Shown here piece after piece: positions 41,056 to 51,189 of a stretch of 64,000 nt of DNA. Position numbers and translations under genes: made by a program. The stretch comes from Linepithema humile (lineage: Eukaryota; Arthropoda; Insecta; Hymenoptera; Formicidae), in the NCBI RefSeq assembly GCF_040581485.1, contig NC_090129.1, positions 12,039,501-12,103,500 on the forward strand. Direction: 5' to 3'. How positions within the stretch are numbered: the first letter of the stretch is position 1; each line of letters opens with the position of its first letter. The notes beneath the pieces are model-generated. The model saw only the letters and a list, made by a program, of their open reading frames with translations, had not been told where the DNA came from and did not search any database.

Positions 41056-42306
41056 ATTTAGAGGAAGAGGGAACTCCCCCGAAGCCTCCACCTGCGGAGA
41101 AGGAGGTGAGGGCAAAGCCCCCACCTCCAAAAAAAAGGAAGGAGGAGGATGCGGGACCCACATTGCCAGATGACGGCTTGTGGGATCCCCTGCAGGCCGA
41201 ATCCTTCAGGGAGTTCGAAGTGGAGGTAATCTGCCTCCACGAAGACTCCCTAGGGATAGTGGATGCCTGCGAAGGCATCCTAATGGAAATGAGCCTTTCA
41301 AAGGCTCATAGGCCGGACCTGTGGGGCGCCAGTGTGGAGGAAGAAGGAGGAGTAATCTTCCAGTTCCTCTTTCGAGGTCCATCAACTGGCCCCACGGAGC
41401 TCCGTAAAAGGGCGATGGGTTTCATGAGGAAACTCAGGGAACTCATCGCCCTGAAGATGGTATGCACCGAGGTCGTTCCCCAAGGTACAAATTGGGGGCA
41501 GGTTGACCTGCAGACCTCGGTGCAAAATAGGGCGGAAGGGAGTCGGATGCTTTGCACCCGATTCCCCCGCCCAGAATGGTCCCCACCCGACAGGGAAAGG
41601 GACCTTAAGGCCTTGATGGCCAAGTCGGACAACCCCCTCTCCCGTGGGCAGTTGTGTTCCCTGACTGGTGTCGGGGACGCAGCGGTTGCCGGGAGTAGGG
41701 GGATCGGCAGCAGACTGCTGCGCAGAGGGAGGTCTTCGAAAGCCTGACCCCGTTAGGGCCAGGCCGGGTGGACCCTTGGGAGGAGAGGGATTATATCCCT
41801 CTCCTACCCAAAGAAGTAGGCCCCCCGCGGGACGGCGGCCTGTATAACATAGACTGTCGTCTCGTGGTGAGGGTCAGGGGGAGAGGGGGATGGGAAGATT
41901 GGGCTCCTTCGGGCACCTGTCCCTTCCCCCTCAGCCCCCAAGAGGGAGACAATTGGAAGACGGAGGAGGGCAACCTCCTACCCCCCCTTAGGGGGGGGAG
42001 AATTGAAGAGCCCAAATAATGGGTAAGCCAGGGAGAGGGTTTGGACGAATGCCGCTGGCGATACCCAGCCCTCTCCCATCTAATGGCAGGAGAGGACCAT
42101 GTTTAAATGGGGGTGGGGTTTTAGTGGGTAGGCGCCACTCCAGCAAAGTTCCGCTGGAGTGGTGAATCCCACACTCCCCTTCCGCAGTGCGGTCATTAGG
42201 ACTGCACATTGCACGCGGAGGGGCGTCTTTTAGAAGATTTCCCCACCCCTAGGGGCCCCGGCTACTGTCGGGCCCCAAACAACAAAAAAGAAAAAAAAAA
42301 AAAAAA
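41056..42306 (+). mobile_element. non-LTR element A (R1-clade-like, 5'-truncated)
   Basis: It is the 3' end of an element of the same family as D: the 3' ~570 bp (from about 41735) match 55660-56197 closely. The 3' UTR has the block GGGGTTTTAGTGGGTAGGCG, a GGAGTGGTGAATCCCACACT stem, CATTGCACGCGG and TTTTAGAAGATTTCCCC, then an A-rich tail to 42306. It is followed directly by GGTTAGGTTGAGTC. The left edge cuts the mariner-like repeat, and no target duplication is seen there. Confidence 0.8.
41106..41747 (+). pseudogene. C-terminal part of element A ORF1-like protein
   Basis: The frame is already open from the truncated left edge (41058). After a Pro/Lys-rich linker comes a ~110-residue domain (FEVEVICLHEDSLGIVDACEGILMEM ... 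HRPDLWGAS ... FRGPSTGPTELRKRAMGFMRKL) that is also present in D at 55100-55450. I do not recognise this domain from any enzyme; it is neither RT nor endonuclease. The end (DAAVAGSRGIGSRLLRRG) is low-complexity. The start given is the first Met only. Confidence 0.6.
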
Positions 42307-42320
42307 GGTTAGGTTGAGTC
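42307..42320. repeat. 14-bp target-site copy GGTTAGGTTGAGTC (between A and D)
   Basis: It follows the poly(A) of A and precedes the 5' end of D. Identical copies lie at 56219-56232 (D/E) and 59345-59358 (E/F). It contains TTAGG, the insect telomere unit. Confidence 0.85.
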
Positions 42321-42344
42321 CCCTTGGCGACGGTGTGCCACCTT
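42321..42344 (+). mobile_element. first 24 bp of non-LTR element D
   Basis: CCCTTGGCGA plus CGGTGTGCCACCTT. D resumes at 52536 after B and C, which are each bounded by CGGTGTGCCACCTT. Reading 42321-42344 straight into 52536 gives a 5' UTR start that aligns with the 5' ends of B and C (CGTGGTG and following). Confidence 0.65.
42331..42344. repeat. 14-bp target-site copy CGGTGTGCCACCTT (before B)
   Basis: Identical copies lie at 46875-46888 and 52522-52535, in each case directly after a poly(A) tail. It acts as the flanking duplication of B and of C. Confidence 0.85.
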
Positions 42345-45300
42345 CCCTCTCGTCGTGCGCCACCTTGTCGTGGTGAGAGGGCTCACCGGGGGAATACCTG
42401 AAAGGGTGTTCCCGCGGTGCCAAGAGCGCACAGTTCCCTCGCTGCAGGGAACAAGAGGAGCCCAGCGACTCCTTAGGGACTTGTCCCAATCGCTGGTAGG
42501 AGACGGGGACTCTGACTTCAAACCCCCGGTGGCATGGCACCGTTAGGGGGAGATTTCTATCTCCCCTCCATGCACGGGCGGCCAGGCTCGTTAGCCCAGT
42601 GGGGCGGCTGGCCAGGGGGGTGCTCCCCCCGTGGTGGAGGCCTGTCTTGGCCGGGGCTGCTGCTCCGGCGGGACGGGTCTTTGGTGGGGTCACTTCGGTG
42701 GCCCCGTCTAAAGGGGTGGATGTGGGTGCCGGTTCCCTCTGTGTCTTGGGCGGATGTCCTTTTCAGGACATGCCGTCTGGCATGGAGGGAAAGCGGTGTC
42801 CCACAAGGGTGGCTCCCCCTCTCCGCTCAAACGGCTCGGGGACGTGGTCCCCGAGTACGCGGGCGTGAAGGGGAGCGACAGAGGGAGGACACCCTGGCAT
42901 TACTGCTGGGGTGGTAGACCGTAACCCCAATTTATTGGGGCCGGGGGCCGGTGCTTGCATTGAGCTTGCACGGGCCGCGAGGGAGACAAAACCTCTATAA
43001 AAAGATCCGGGCAGGACGGGCTCGTCAGTCTTGGCAGATAACCGTCCTATTGGAAGGAAAACCAAGAGTAAAAACCCAGAGAAGACAACTCTGTAAAAAA
43101 TCACACATGATGATCTTCAATGGAAGAAATGAGTAAGGCGACTGCCGATGGGCTTCGGATCCCGGAGGCCGGCGCATCTGGGTGTACTGTCCCTGCACCC
43201 AGTGTGTCGTTATCATGTGAAGGGCCAACCGTTGTGTGCACCGCGGGCACAACGGCGGAACATATTACTGCGAAGGATAGGATGGAAAGGATCCTTGAGG
43301 CGGTAGCAGATACCGCTGATGGGATTGGAATCAGGCGCTACTTCTTCGGAAAGAAGGGGGATGAGAGCCTGAAGAGCTTTGCAGCTCTCCTTGCCTTCCT
43401 GGCCTACCGTGCCAATAGGGAGGACAAGAGCAGGGTGGCCAAAACTTGGTTCTCCAAAGTTGGGACCTGGGAAGACTCGCTCCCTTTTGGGGTGCCCGTG
43501 GAGGTGATCTCTGAGTGCCTCTCGGAGGCGTTCAGTTTCGTCTGTGGATGGAGCGATGGGTTCCCCGCGGGTGAATTAAAGAGGGTGGTTGCCATAAGGT
43601 ATGAGTCGACCGGCATTAGGACTGGCGACACACCTCAGGCCTTCGCGGCGGAGTTGTTCACCTCAGTTATGGAACTGATGGGGGACGACTTTGACCCGTT
43701 AATGAGGAAGGACGAAAGAGCATATATAATGCTTGAAAAGCTCAGAATCCCTTGGGTGACGGGCACCACTGATGTCTGGAGAGGGGGGGAGGACCACCCC
43801 CCCCTCCCAGCCTCTGGGCTGAAAGGAGGGATGCCGCCAGTTCCCCGTAGATCTGCGAGAACGGCGACAAAAAAGTACAGGCAAGTCACTTACATCTCTT
43901 CTTCCTCCTCGGAGGATAGAGAGATGGAGGAGGAAATGGATGAGATGGTTGAGGTAGACATGCCACCCCTCTCGCCAGAAAGCGCGATAGAGGAGGAGGG
44001 GGAGGAGTCAACGGGAACCCCCACCCCCGCCCCTTTGACCGCAACAGAGACGGAGGACCCCCAGTCGGGTCCGTCCACGCGAGTAGAGGGCTTGCCCCTT
44101 CCCGCGGTGGACTTCGCAGACCAGCTCCTCCCCTCCTCTCCTGAGGAGGTGGAAATGGCAGGCGAGGACGCCCCCTTGACCTCAACGGGTGTGTCCAATA
44201 GGATACCACCCGGGGAAAAGGCAAGCCGGGCGGAAAGATTCCCCGAGCTCTTTAGGGGGCAGGGGAGACCTCGACTTGACGGATCGGGCCCGTTCGTGAA
44301 CCCACGCGATGTGGCAATGGAGTCGGATCTGAACTCCGACGGCGAGGCGGAGGAACTCAAGAAGGTTGCTCCCCCGTCCTTCACTGGCGCGCAAAAGCGC
44401 AAAGCAGTGAAGAGGATAGAGGAAATGGAGATGGGATCCACGGAAGAAATGTATAAACATTTCGACCGGGAGCTCATCTCCATTGAGGGTATCCGGCAAT
44501 GCTCTGGAAACCTCAAAGGGGAAAAGAGCGGCCGCCTAAAAATGGCGGTATATGTTCTGAGGGAGGTCCTAAAAACCCTATCGAACAGGGCTATAGAAGG
44601 TGGCGACCCAGGATACTGGAAGTCCAAATTCGCCACCGAGGAGAGGACCACTGCGAACCTCAAGGCTGAGGTCAAGAAGCTCAGCAGAAGGCTGACCCTG
44701 CAGAGGGGGAAGCTGGCCAATAGGAGGGCGGGGGAGAAAAGCCCCACCCCGTGGGAACGGAGTCATGTCTCCCCCACGAGGGGGGGGTCCCCCCTTCCCC
44801 CGGACCCGGCTGGGATGCGGTTAGGTTCCGAGGCGGAGGAGGGTGAGGGAATGGAGCACGCGCCTGCCCCGATCCCCATTGAGACCAGTCTCATGGGCAT
44901 CGCGGAGGCGCTCCAAACCCTCACCAAGAGGATTGAGACGATAGAGGCGGGTCTGTTGGAGATCCGCCTTTCTTCGTCTGCTCCCAGTGCTCGCCCTGCT
45001 GTTAATAGTAGGGGAGGAGGGAGACAAAAGAGGGGGGAAAAAAAGGGAGCAAAAAAGGCCCCCTCGAAGAAGGCCGTCTCAGCCTCAAAAGGGACGAAAT
45101 CAATAGTTGGGGGTAGAGGGGTGGGGGAGATTCCTCCCCCCCCTGAAGCCCCACTATTGGCAGCTAACAGGACGGATACCGGTCTGGGGGGGACCGAGGG
45201 CTCAGGCCCTCGGGGCCCCCCACCCGAGACCACCTGGGCCACGGTGGCGAAGGGCAAACGCGGTGCCGCTGGCCCGCGAGCCACTCCTCCTGCCCCCTCA

Positions 45301-46874
45301 GCCTCCCGCAAGAGGGGAGAGGAAAGGAAGAGAGACCGTGAAGCAGCGGTCAAAAAAGCCAAGAAGAGGATGCCGCGTAAAGCGGCAATCCTCATCTCGG
45401 CAAGGGAACCGGCAACGCTCTCTTGCGCTTTGAGGAAGGCGCAGGAGAGCATTTCTCTGGAATCGCTGGGTATCACCAGCATCCAGTCGAAAAGGAGCTA
45501 CGGGGGGGGCTTCCTCCTGGAGATTCCAGGAAAAAGGGAGGATGCGGAGGCCAAGGCATCGTACCTGGCCTCCGAGATGTGTAACGTCCTCGGCCAAACC
45601 GAGGGAGTTACAATCACGAGACCGTCGCGCAAACTCGACCTCCGACTAACGGGGTTCGAGGGCATGGCGGAACCGGAGGAAATCCGGGAGGCGATGGCAA
45701 AAGTGGGGGAGTGTTCCCCCACTGAGTTCAGACTGGGACCCTGTCGCCCCATGAATAGGGGCAAGGTGTCCATTTGGGCTCAAGGCCCAGACAGGGCCGT
45801 AATCAAGGTGGCAGATGCGGGCAGGATTACAGTGGGATGGTACAACTTTAGAGTTGAGCTGTTAATGAACAGACCATCCCGCTGTTATCGTTGCCACGCC
45901 CGCGGCCATATGCGTCAGTTCTGTCCGTCCAAAGAGGATAGGACGGACTGCTGCATAAACTGCGGGAAAGCAGGACACAAGCTGGCGCAGTGCAAAGCTC
46001 CGGCACACTGCCCAGTTTGTGTATCAAGGAAAAAGAAGGCGGACCACAGGGCGGGTGGAGAGGACTGTCCCCCAGTTGCCCCCCTCCGGAAATCGCCTAA
46101 GAAAGCAGGGGAGAAGGAAAGGGGAGTTGTCCTTGGAGGTGGTGGGGAGCCCACAGGGGCCACCCCCCCCGCTAAAAAGACAACCCCCCCAAAGGAGACG
46201 GAACCGATGCCACCACGGTCTGCCCCGATTAGGGACAGCGTGGTGGAAGAAGAATCCCCTTCTGCCCAGATGGAGATAGAGCCTTCGGGCCCGACTCCAG
46301 GGCAGAAGAGGACTAGAGAAGAGGGAGTGGGAGAGGATAACCCCTCCCCCACATCCCCCCGCCCAGCCAAATTAAAGGCCAAGCGGAAGAACGATAGGCC
46401 CCCCCCGGAGTAACAGTCTAATTGGACTGAAGCCTCGAGGGGTGGTCAGGGGGGGGGGGCGGGGCGGGTGGCATTAAACTGCTCGTCCTACCCCTTCATC
46501 CCCAAGAGGAGGGACAAAAGGAGGAAGGAGGAGGTTGTCACCTCCTACTCCCCCCACTAGGGGGGTGTGTAGTACCCCGTAATAGGGCGAGGTCAGGGGG
46601 AGGGAATGGATGATATGCCTAAGGCGATTCCCATCCCTCCCCCACATTGGCCTGTGACGACAAAGTTAAGGAGTGGGGTTTTAGTGGGTAGGCGCCACCC
46701 CAGCAAAGTTCCGCTGGGTGGTGAATCCCACACTCCCCTTCCGCAGTGTGGTCACTAGGACTGCACATTGCACGCGGAAGGGGGTCTTTAGAAGATTTCC
46801 CCACTCCTGGGGTTCCGGCTCTGCGAGAGCATTGTCGGGCCCCGAACATCAAAAAAAAAAAAAAAAAAAAAAAA
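42345..46874 (+). mobile_element. non-LTR element B (R1-clade-like, ORF1 only)
   Basis: 5' UTR 42345-43119, ORF1 43120-46413, 3' UTR to 46850, and 24 A at 46851-46874. It starts CCCTCTCGTCGTGCGCC, forming a hairpin with GTGGTGAGAGGG. A block upstream of ORF1 (42912-43119) with CTCTATAAAAAGATCCGGGCA is shared with C. No ORF2 (endonuclease/RT) exists between ORF1 and the 3' UTR: only ~260 bp separate them. Confidence 0.85.
43120..46413 (+). CDS. element B ORF1 (gag-like, zinc-knuckle protein)
   Basis: This intact 1,097-residue frame starts ATG at 43120. Order: Ser/Pro-rich N-terminus with CTVPAPSVSLSC, a globular region (about 60-210), a long acidic/Pro-rich linker, a helix block near 440-490 (SGNLKGEKSGRLKMAVYVLREVL) with a coiled coil, a basic linker, a double RRM-like region about 745-920 (MPRKAAILISA, SYGGGFLLEIPGK, LDLRLTGFEGM), and three CCHC-type knuckles from about 922 (C-Y-R-C-H-A-R-G-H-M-R-Q-F-C, C-C-I-N-C-G-K-A-G-H, C-P-V-C). 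This is the architecture of R1/TRAS-type ORF1, which binds element RNA. It is longer than usual. A full-length open frame in a copy without ORF2 suggests the family depends on another element for reverse transcription. Confidence 0.85.
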   Translation: MEEMSKATADGLRIPEAGASGCTVPAPSVSLSCEGPTVVCTAGTTAEHITAKDRMERILEAVADTADGIGIRRYFFGKKGDESLKSFAALLAFLAYRANREDKSRVAKTWFSKVGTWEDSLPFGVPVEVISECLSEAFSFVCGWSDGFPAGELKRVVAIRYESTGIRTGDTPQAFAAELFTSVMELMGDDFDPLMRKDERAYIMLEKLRIPWVTGTTDVWRGGEDHPPLPASGLKGGMPPVPRRSARTATKKYRQVTYISSSSSEDREMEEEMDEMVEVDMPPLSPESAIEEEGEESTGTPTPAPLTATETEDPQSGPSTRVEGLPLPAVDFADQLLPSSPEEVEMAGEDAPLTSTGVSNRIPPGEKASRAERFPELFRGQGRPRLDGSGPFVNPRDVAMESDLNSDGEAEELKKVAPPSFTGAQKRKAVKRIEEMEMGSTEEMYKHFDRELISIEGIRQCSGNLKGEKSGRLKMAVYVLREVLKTLSNRAIEGGDPGYWKSKFATEERTTANLKAEVKKLSRRLTLQRGKLANRRAGEKSPTPWERSHVSPTRGGSPLPPDPAGMRLGSEAEEGEGMEHAPAPIPIETSLMGIAEALQTLTKRIETIEAGLLEIRLSSSAPSARPAVNSRGGGRQKRGEKKGAKKAPSKKAVSASKGTKSIVGGRGVGEIPPPPEAPLLAANRTDTGLGGTEGSGPRGPPPETTWATVAKGKRGAAGPRATPPAPSASRKRGEERKRDREAAVKKAKKRMPRKAAILISAREPATLSCALRKAQESISLESLGITSIQSKRSYGGGFLLEIPGKREDAEAKASYLASEMCNVLGQTEGVTITRPSRKLDLRLTGFEGMAEPEEIREAMAKVGECSPTEFRLGPCRPMNRGKVSIWAQGPDRAVIKVADAGRITVGWYNFRVELLMNRPSRCYRCHARGHMRQFCPSKEDRTDCCINCGKAGHKLAQCKAPAHCPVCVSRKKKADHRAGGEDCPPVAPLRKSPKKAGEKERGVVLGGGGEPTGATPPAKKTTPPKETEPMPPRSAPIRDSVVEEESPSAQMEIEPSGPTPGQKRTREEGVGEDNPSPTSPRPAKLKAKRKNDRPPPE

Positions 46875-46888
46875 CGGTGTGCCACCTT
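46875..46888. repeat. 14-bp target-site copy CGGTGTGCCACCTT (between B and C)
   Basis: It lies exactly between the poly(A) of B and the 5' end of C (CCCCTTCGTCGTGCGCC). Confidence 0.85.
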
Positions 46889-48362
46889 CCCCTTCGTCGT
46901 GCGCCACCTTGTCGTGGTGAGGGGGCTCACCATGGGGCGGCTCGCTGGAGTCGTCTTGTGGTGCCAAGAGCGCACAGTTCCCTCGCTGGAGGGAACAAGA
47001 GGAGCCCAGCGACTCCTTAGGGACTTGTCCCAATCGCTGGTAGGGGTTGGCGGCCCTGACTTCAATCGCCCGGATGCCTGGATCCGTTAGGAGTGTTATT
47101 CACTCCACCGGGATAGAGGAGTAAACCTCGAGAAAAAATCCGGGGCCTGACCAGCCTCGTTAGCACGCCGGTGTTCCGGCATAACGGTCGAGCCCCCCAT
47201 GGCACGTGGGGGGGGCGTGGTGACTCATACCGTAACCCCAGTTAATGGGGCCGGGGGCCGGTGCTAGCTTTGCTAGGACGGACCGCGAGGGTGGTAAAAC
47301 CTCTATAAAAAGACCCGGGCAGGCCGAGCTCGTTAGCCCTGGGTGGGCAGTCGGCCTAGGAGAAGGAAAACTCCGATATCAAACCTTAGGAGGATGGGGG
47401 GGTGGTGCGCAAGCTCTCTCCCCCAGTCGTTCCCGGACTCTGCGTACTCGGCCGGGGGTCGTCTCTCCCCGTGTCTCACATTCATGCACACACACACATA
47501 CATTACACATACACACTTGGCCCCCGTACTATCTGGGCGCCTTCGCTGATGCGAAGCTGCTCGGAAGTCGGGGGTCACGCATGCATTCGGCGGGGGGCGC
47601 CCACGCATTGTAGCATCAGCGATGCGTGGGATGCCGTTTCCCGTCCTGCATACACATACACACTCATTCATCAATCACGTACACGCATACATCATTTACG
47701 CACACATACACATTCATTCACTCTCATTCGCGCCCGCCTGGGTGGGGACCTTTGGCCCACTCGTGGGCTGGCATGGGGTGGTGAGGGTGTCGGCGGCCGG
47801 GTCGGGACGCGTTCCTCGGGGAACCCGTATTCCATGGCGGGATCGGAGCTCCTTCCGGGGACGCGCTTTCGGGTCGCGTCGCCGCGCGTGAGCCGCCGCA
47901 TGTTGGGCTCCATGCGGGCGGGTGGTTGGGGGGGGTTCTCCCTCCGGCTGGTCGGCTGCTCGCGCCGAGCGGGTCAGTCGCTTTTCGGGGGCCCGCGAGG
48001 AGTGTGCGCCGATTTGTGTGCATGGGTCCGGGACGACGAGGACGGTGTCTCAAGCCAAGGTGGAAGGTATCGTGCCGAAGGCTGAATGGCCACAGAGACA
48101 TTAAAAATGTGTGGTCTGAACGATCCCTGTGGGTGAGTTGCGCAACCCCACAGTACATAAGCCGCAGTATACCGTAACCCCAAATTTGGGGCCGGGGGCC
48201 GGTGTATGCACTGTTGCATACACGGGCTACGAGGGTGGAATAACCTCTATAAAAAGACCCGGGCAGGACGGGCTCGATAGTTCTGGTCGACAACCGTCCT
48301 AGTGGAAGGAAAACCACGATAAAAAACCCGGAGAAGAAAACTCTGTTAAAAAATTACAATTT

Positions 48363-49361
48363 ATGAAGGAAACAATGACGACAGAGAGGACTTTTTTACC
48401 GCCTCAGGGGAGTCGGACCCCCAGAGGCCGGCGAGGGGGGTATCCAGTCCCGGTGCCCCCCCTGTCGTCATCACTCGACGGGCTGTTCAGGGCGTGCCAC
48501 GCGGGCGCCCTGAACAACATGGCTACCGCGGATGGAGAACTGTGGGCGGAGGCCTACAGAATATTGCGGATTCTCCTCGTGGTGATCGAGGAGATCCGCG
48601 GAGGGCGCACAGATGTGCTGCAAGGAGGGGGTGGAAACCCCGGAGGGAGGGGTGCTAAGCCCCCCTCCTCCAAAACGGTGGGGGTGTCTGCGCCTGGCAA
48701 AGTCGATGCCTGGACGCAGACACGGAGGAAGGGGGGGCTGCAGCCCGTCCGTCAGGAGGAGAAAGGGGGGAAGGGTGATTCCACCCTTCCCCCTCGATGT
48801 TTCAAGTGCCTCCGCAGGGGGCACGAAAGGTGGAGGTGCCCCTCAGCGGTGGAGCGTAGCGGTTGCTGCCTCCACTGCGGGGGAGCTGAGCACATGGCCC
48901 GGGCATGCTCGCAACGAAAGGCGAGCTGCCCAGCCTGTGCGGAGAAGGGCAGGAGTGCGGCCCACCGAATAGGTGGCCGCAGCTGCCCGGTCGTCCCACC
49001 TAGAGTGGGACGAAGGAAAAGGGGAGGAAGAGGGGCGAGGGGGAGACCAGCCCCCTCATCTGGGCCCCTGATTGGAGGAAACCGAGGGGGGAAAACCGTC
49101 GTACCCCCCGCGGTGCCCCCAATGGGGGGAGATAAGGAGGATAAAGCCCTGGGGGCGGGGGGAGGGCCCCCCCCTCCCCCCCGTGGATCGGGAGAGAGGG
49201 CGACAACGGGGATAGGACCATCCCCCCCGATGGTCCTATCCCCGTTGTCGCCCTCTCTCCCGATCCACCCCAGGCAATGGAGGCGGATGACGGGTGGGGG
49301 ACGGTCCCCTGGGGCGCTCCGGCGAAGGAGGCCGGGGAGAGGCCGATTCCCTCACCCGTAA
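48363..49361 (+). CDS. element C ORF, N-terminal part with zinc knuckles
   Basis: This 332-residue frame starts MKETMTTERTFLPPQGSRTPRGRRGGYPVPVPPLSSS, nearly the same start as D. Zinc knuckles lie near residues 146-200 (C-F-K-C-L-R-R-G-H-E-R-W-R-C, C-C-L-H-C-G-G-A-E-H, C-P-A-C). The remainder is Gly/Pro/Arg-rich. From 49184 the DNA forms a perfect 38-bp hairpin, and the frame is lost soon after; the coding continues in the frame starting near 49277. Unlike B, there is no RRM-like pair before the knuckles. Confidence 0.6.
   Translation: MKETMTTERTFLPPQGSRTPRGRRGGYPVPVPPLSSSLDGLFRACHAGALNNMATADGELWAEAYRILRILLVVIEEIRGGRTDVLQGGGGNPGGRGAKPPSSKTVGVSAPGKVDAWTQTRRKGGLQPVRQEEKGGKGDSTLPPRCFKCLRRGHERWRCPSAVERSGCCLHCGGAEHMARACSQRKASCPACAEKGRSAAHRIGGRSCPVVPPRVGRRKRGGRGARGRPAPSSGPLIGGNRGGKTVVPPAVPPMGGDKEDKALGAGGGPPPPPRGSGERATTGIGPSPPMVLSPLSPSLPIHPRQWRRMTGGGRSPGALRRRRPGRGRFPHP
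49184..49267. repeat. perfect 38-bp inverted repeat with 8-nt loop
   Basis: The left arm 49184-49221 (starting TGGATCGGGAGAGAGGG) is the exact complement of the right arm 49230-49267. The loop is CCCCCCCG. It lies in the C-element coding region, near the frame switch. Confidence 0.95.
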
Positions 49362-51189
49362 AGGAGGTGGCGGGGGATGGGGGGAGGGGGGTTACTGAGA
49401 ACCTCCCACTCTGCCCCACCCCTGTGAGAGGGATGGAGGTAGCTGGGGCTGGGGGGGGGAGGGTCAGGAAAGACCTGGGCCCCATCTCCGCCCCGGGAAA
49501 AGAGGGAAGGGATCTGCCTGCGGGGGAGAGCTCTGGGCCCCCCCAAATGCAGGCAGAAGGACCGGGGGGGGAGGTCCCTGTGAAGCAAGTTCACGGGATT
49601 ACTCCTCCCACCCCTCCCCTCCCCAAGAAGGGAAGGGGGGACGGACGTACTGGCCCCCCCCAGCCCCCTCAACCCTCTCAGGAGGGGGAGGGTGGTGGGG
49701 TGGTGGTAAGGGAGGAGACAGGGGTTGGGGAGAAGGGGGCCACTGGGGGCCCTCCGCTCTGCCCCACCCCTGCACGGAAGATGGAAGCCGGGGCTGGGGG
49801 TAGGGGGGCCAAGAGAGGCCTGGGTCCCATCCCCACCCCGGGGAAGGAGGGAAAGGGTCAGCCTGATGGGGGGAGCTCGAGGCCCCCCCCAATTCGGGCA
49901 GAGGACTTGAGGAGGGGGGGGATGGAGCTGGTCCCGGTGGTGAGGAGGATACATGGGGCCGCTCCTCCCACCCCTACCCTTCCCAAGAGGGGAGAGAAGG
50001 AGGAGGGTAGCGGCCCCACCCAACCCCTCCGTAGGGAGGGGACTGCGGGGAGGAGTGACGGTCCGAAGGGAGAGGCCGGGAGGGAGGGTAATTGCCCACC
50101 CTCTAACAGAGGAGGGAAAATGGGGGTGGAGGCGAAGGATGTAGGGGTCGCCTCCCCCCAGGAAGAAGGTGGCCCACCGCCGGAGGATGCACATGGGGAG
50201 CGGTGTGACTGCGAGGACTGTACCGTCCCCAGAGTTGTCGTCTTCCGGTGGAGGGGAAAAAGGAGGGGGAGTTCCGGACCGGGGGGGGCGGAGTGCCCTC
50301 CTCCATCCTTTCGGGAGTTCCGAAAGAGGTTGCGGCGGATGTGGGGGGTCGAGGCTGGCCTCGACTCCGACCATATCAACTTGGGGCGTCTAAACCCGGG
50401 ATGGGAGGACCCCATAGTGGACGTTTGGTATTCCGGTCCCAACAATAGGGAGGGGACCGGTGTGCTAAAGAGATGGGCCGCGGAGACGGCCCAGGCATTT
50501 CTGCACTGGGGACTTACGGCGGAGTTAATGCCGCCGGGATACGAACCGGTGCCCCTGCGGCCGCCTCCAAAAGCGGCAAGTGGCTCTCCTTCCCCAGGAT
50601 CGGGGGAAAGTGGAGGGGGAGGGAGGATCGAGAGGGGGGGGCAAGAGTTAAGGAGGAGGGGGGTCCCCCCCTTCTCCCGCCCACCAACCCTCCTCTCACA
50701 AATTCAAGTGCGGGAGGAAGTAAGGGGAGGGAGAAGAACTCCTCCCCTGAGGACGGCAGCACTCCGCCGGTGGGGGGACCGGGAGGGGGGATTTCCCCCT
50801 CCAGGTTCCTCTTCCGGTGGAAGAGCTGGAAGATGGTGCGTGAGGATCTACGGAGGGAGCTTAGTCAGGATGAGGGCCCCCTCCCCCCTCCTGATTATGG
50901 GATGTTCAAGCACCAGCTGGAGTGGATGTGTGGGCGCCGGAAATTAAAAAACCACATCAGGTCGGAGGAATGTCCTTACGATGAGTCCGGCGCCGTTGTG
51001 AGGGTGGAATATTCCGGCCCCGACCATGAGGTAGGGGCCGAAGAATTAAGAAGGTGGGCAGCGGAGACGTCCGTTAAATTCCCGCATTGGGGGTTTAGAA
51101 TGGAGGTGGAGTCGCGGGAACAATGCCCGGCGACTCTAGGACAGTCCCCGGCGACGGCAGCACCCTCCCCCAATAGTGGGGGAAAATAA
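49277..51189 (+). pseudogene. element C ORF, distal part with duplicated domain
   Basis: The frame 49277-50947 and then 50473-51189 together carry two long Gly/Pro-rich repeats (about 110 residues each, with LCPTP and TPGKEG in both) and two diverged copies of a ~95-residue domain. Copy 1 (about 50290-50540) has VDVWYSGPNNREGTGVLKRW and copy 2 (about 50820-51115) has VRVEYSGPDHEVGAEELRRW; both share AAET and HWG. The domain is unknown to me. A +/-1 shift near 50560-50700 separates the copies. No RT motif (YxDD) or AP-endonuclease motif is present. Confidence 0.5.

Noticed and set aside
43890..45482. Antisense frames of 239-285 codons opposite element B ORF1
   Set aside because: GC-rich, low-complexity shadow frames; the + frame has zinc knuckles and RRM-like blocks.
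49352..50374. 340-codon minus-strand frame in element C
   Set aside because: Pro/Ser/Arg low-complexity antisense of the Gly/Pro-rich repeats; no domain.
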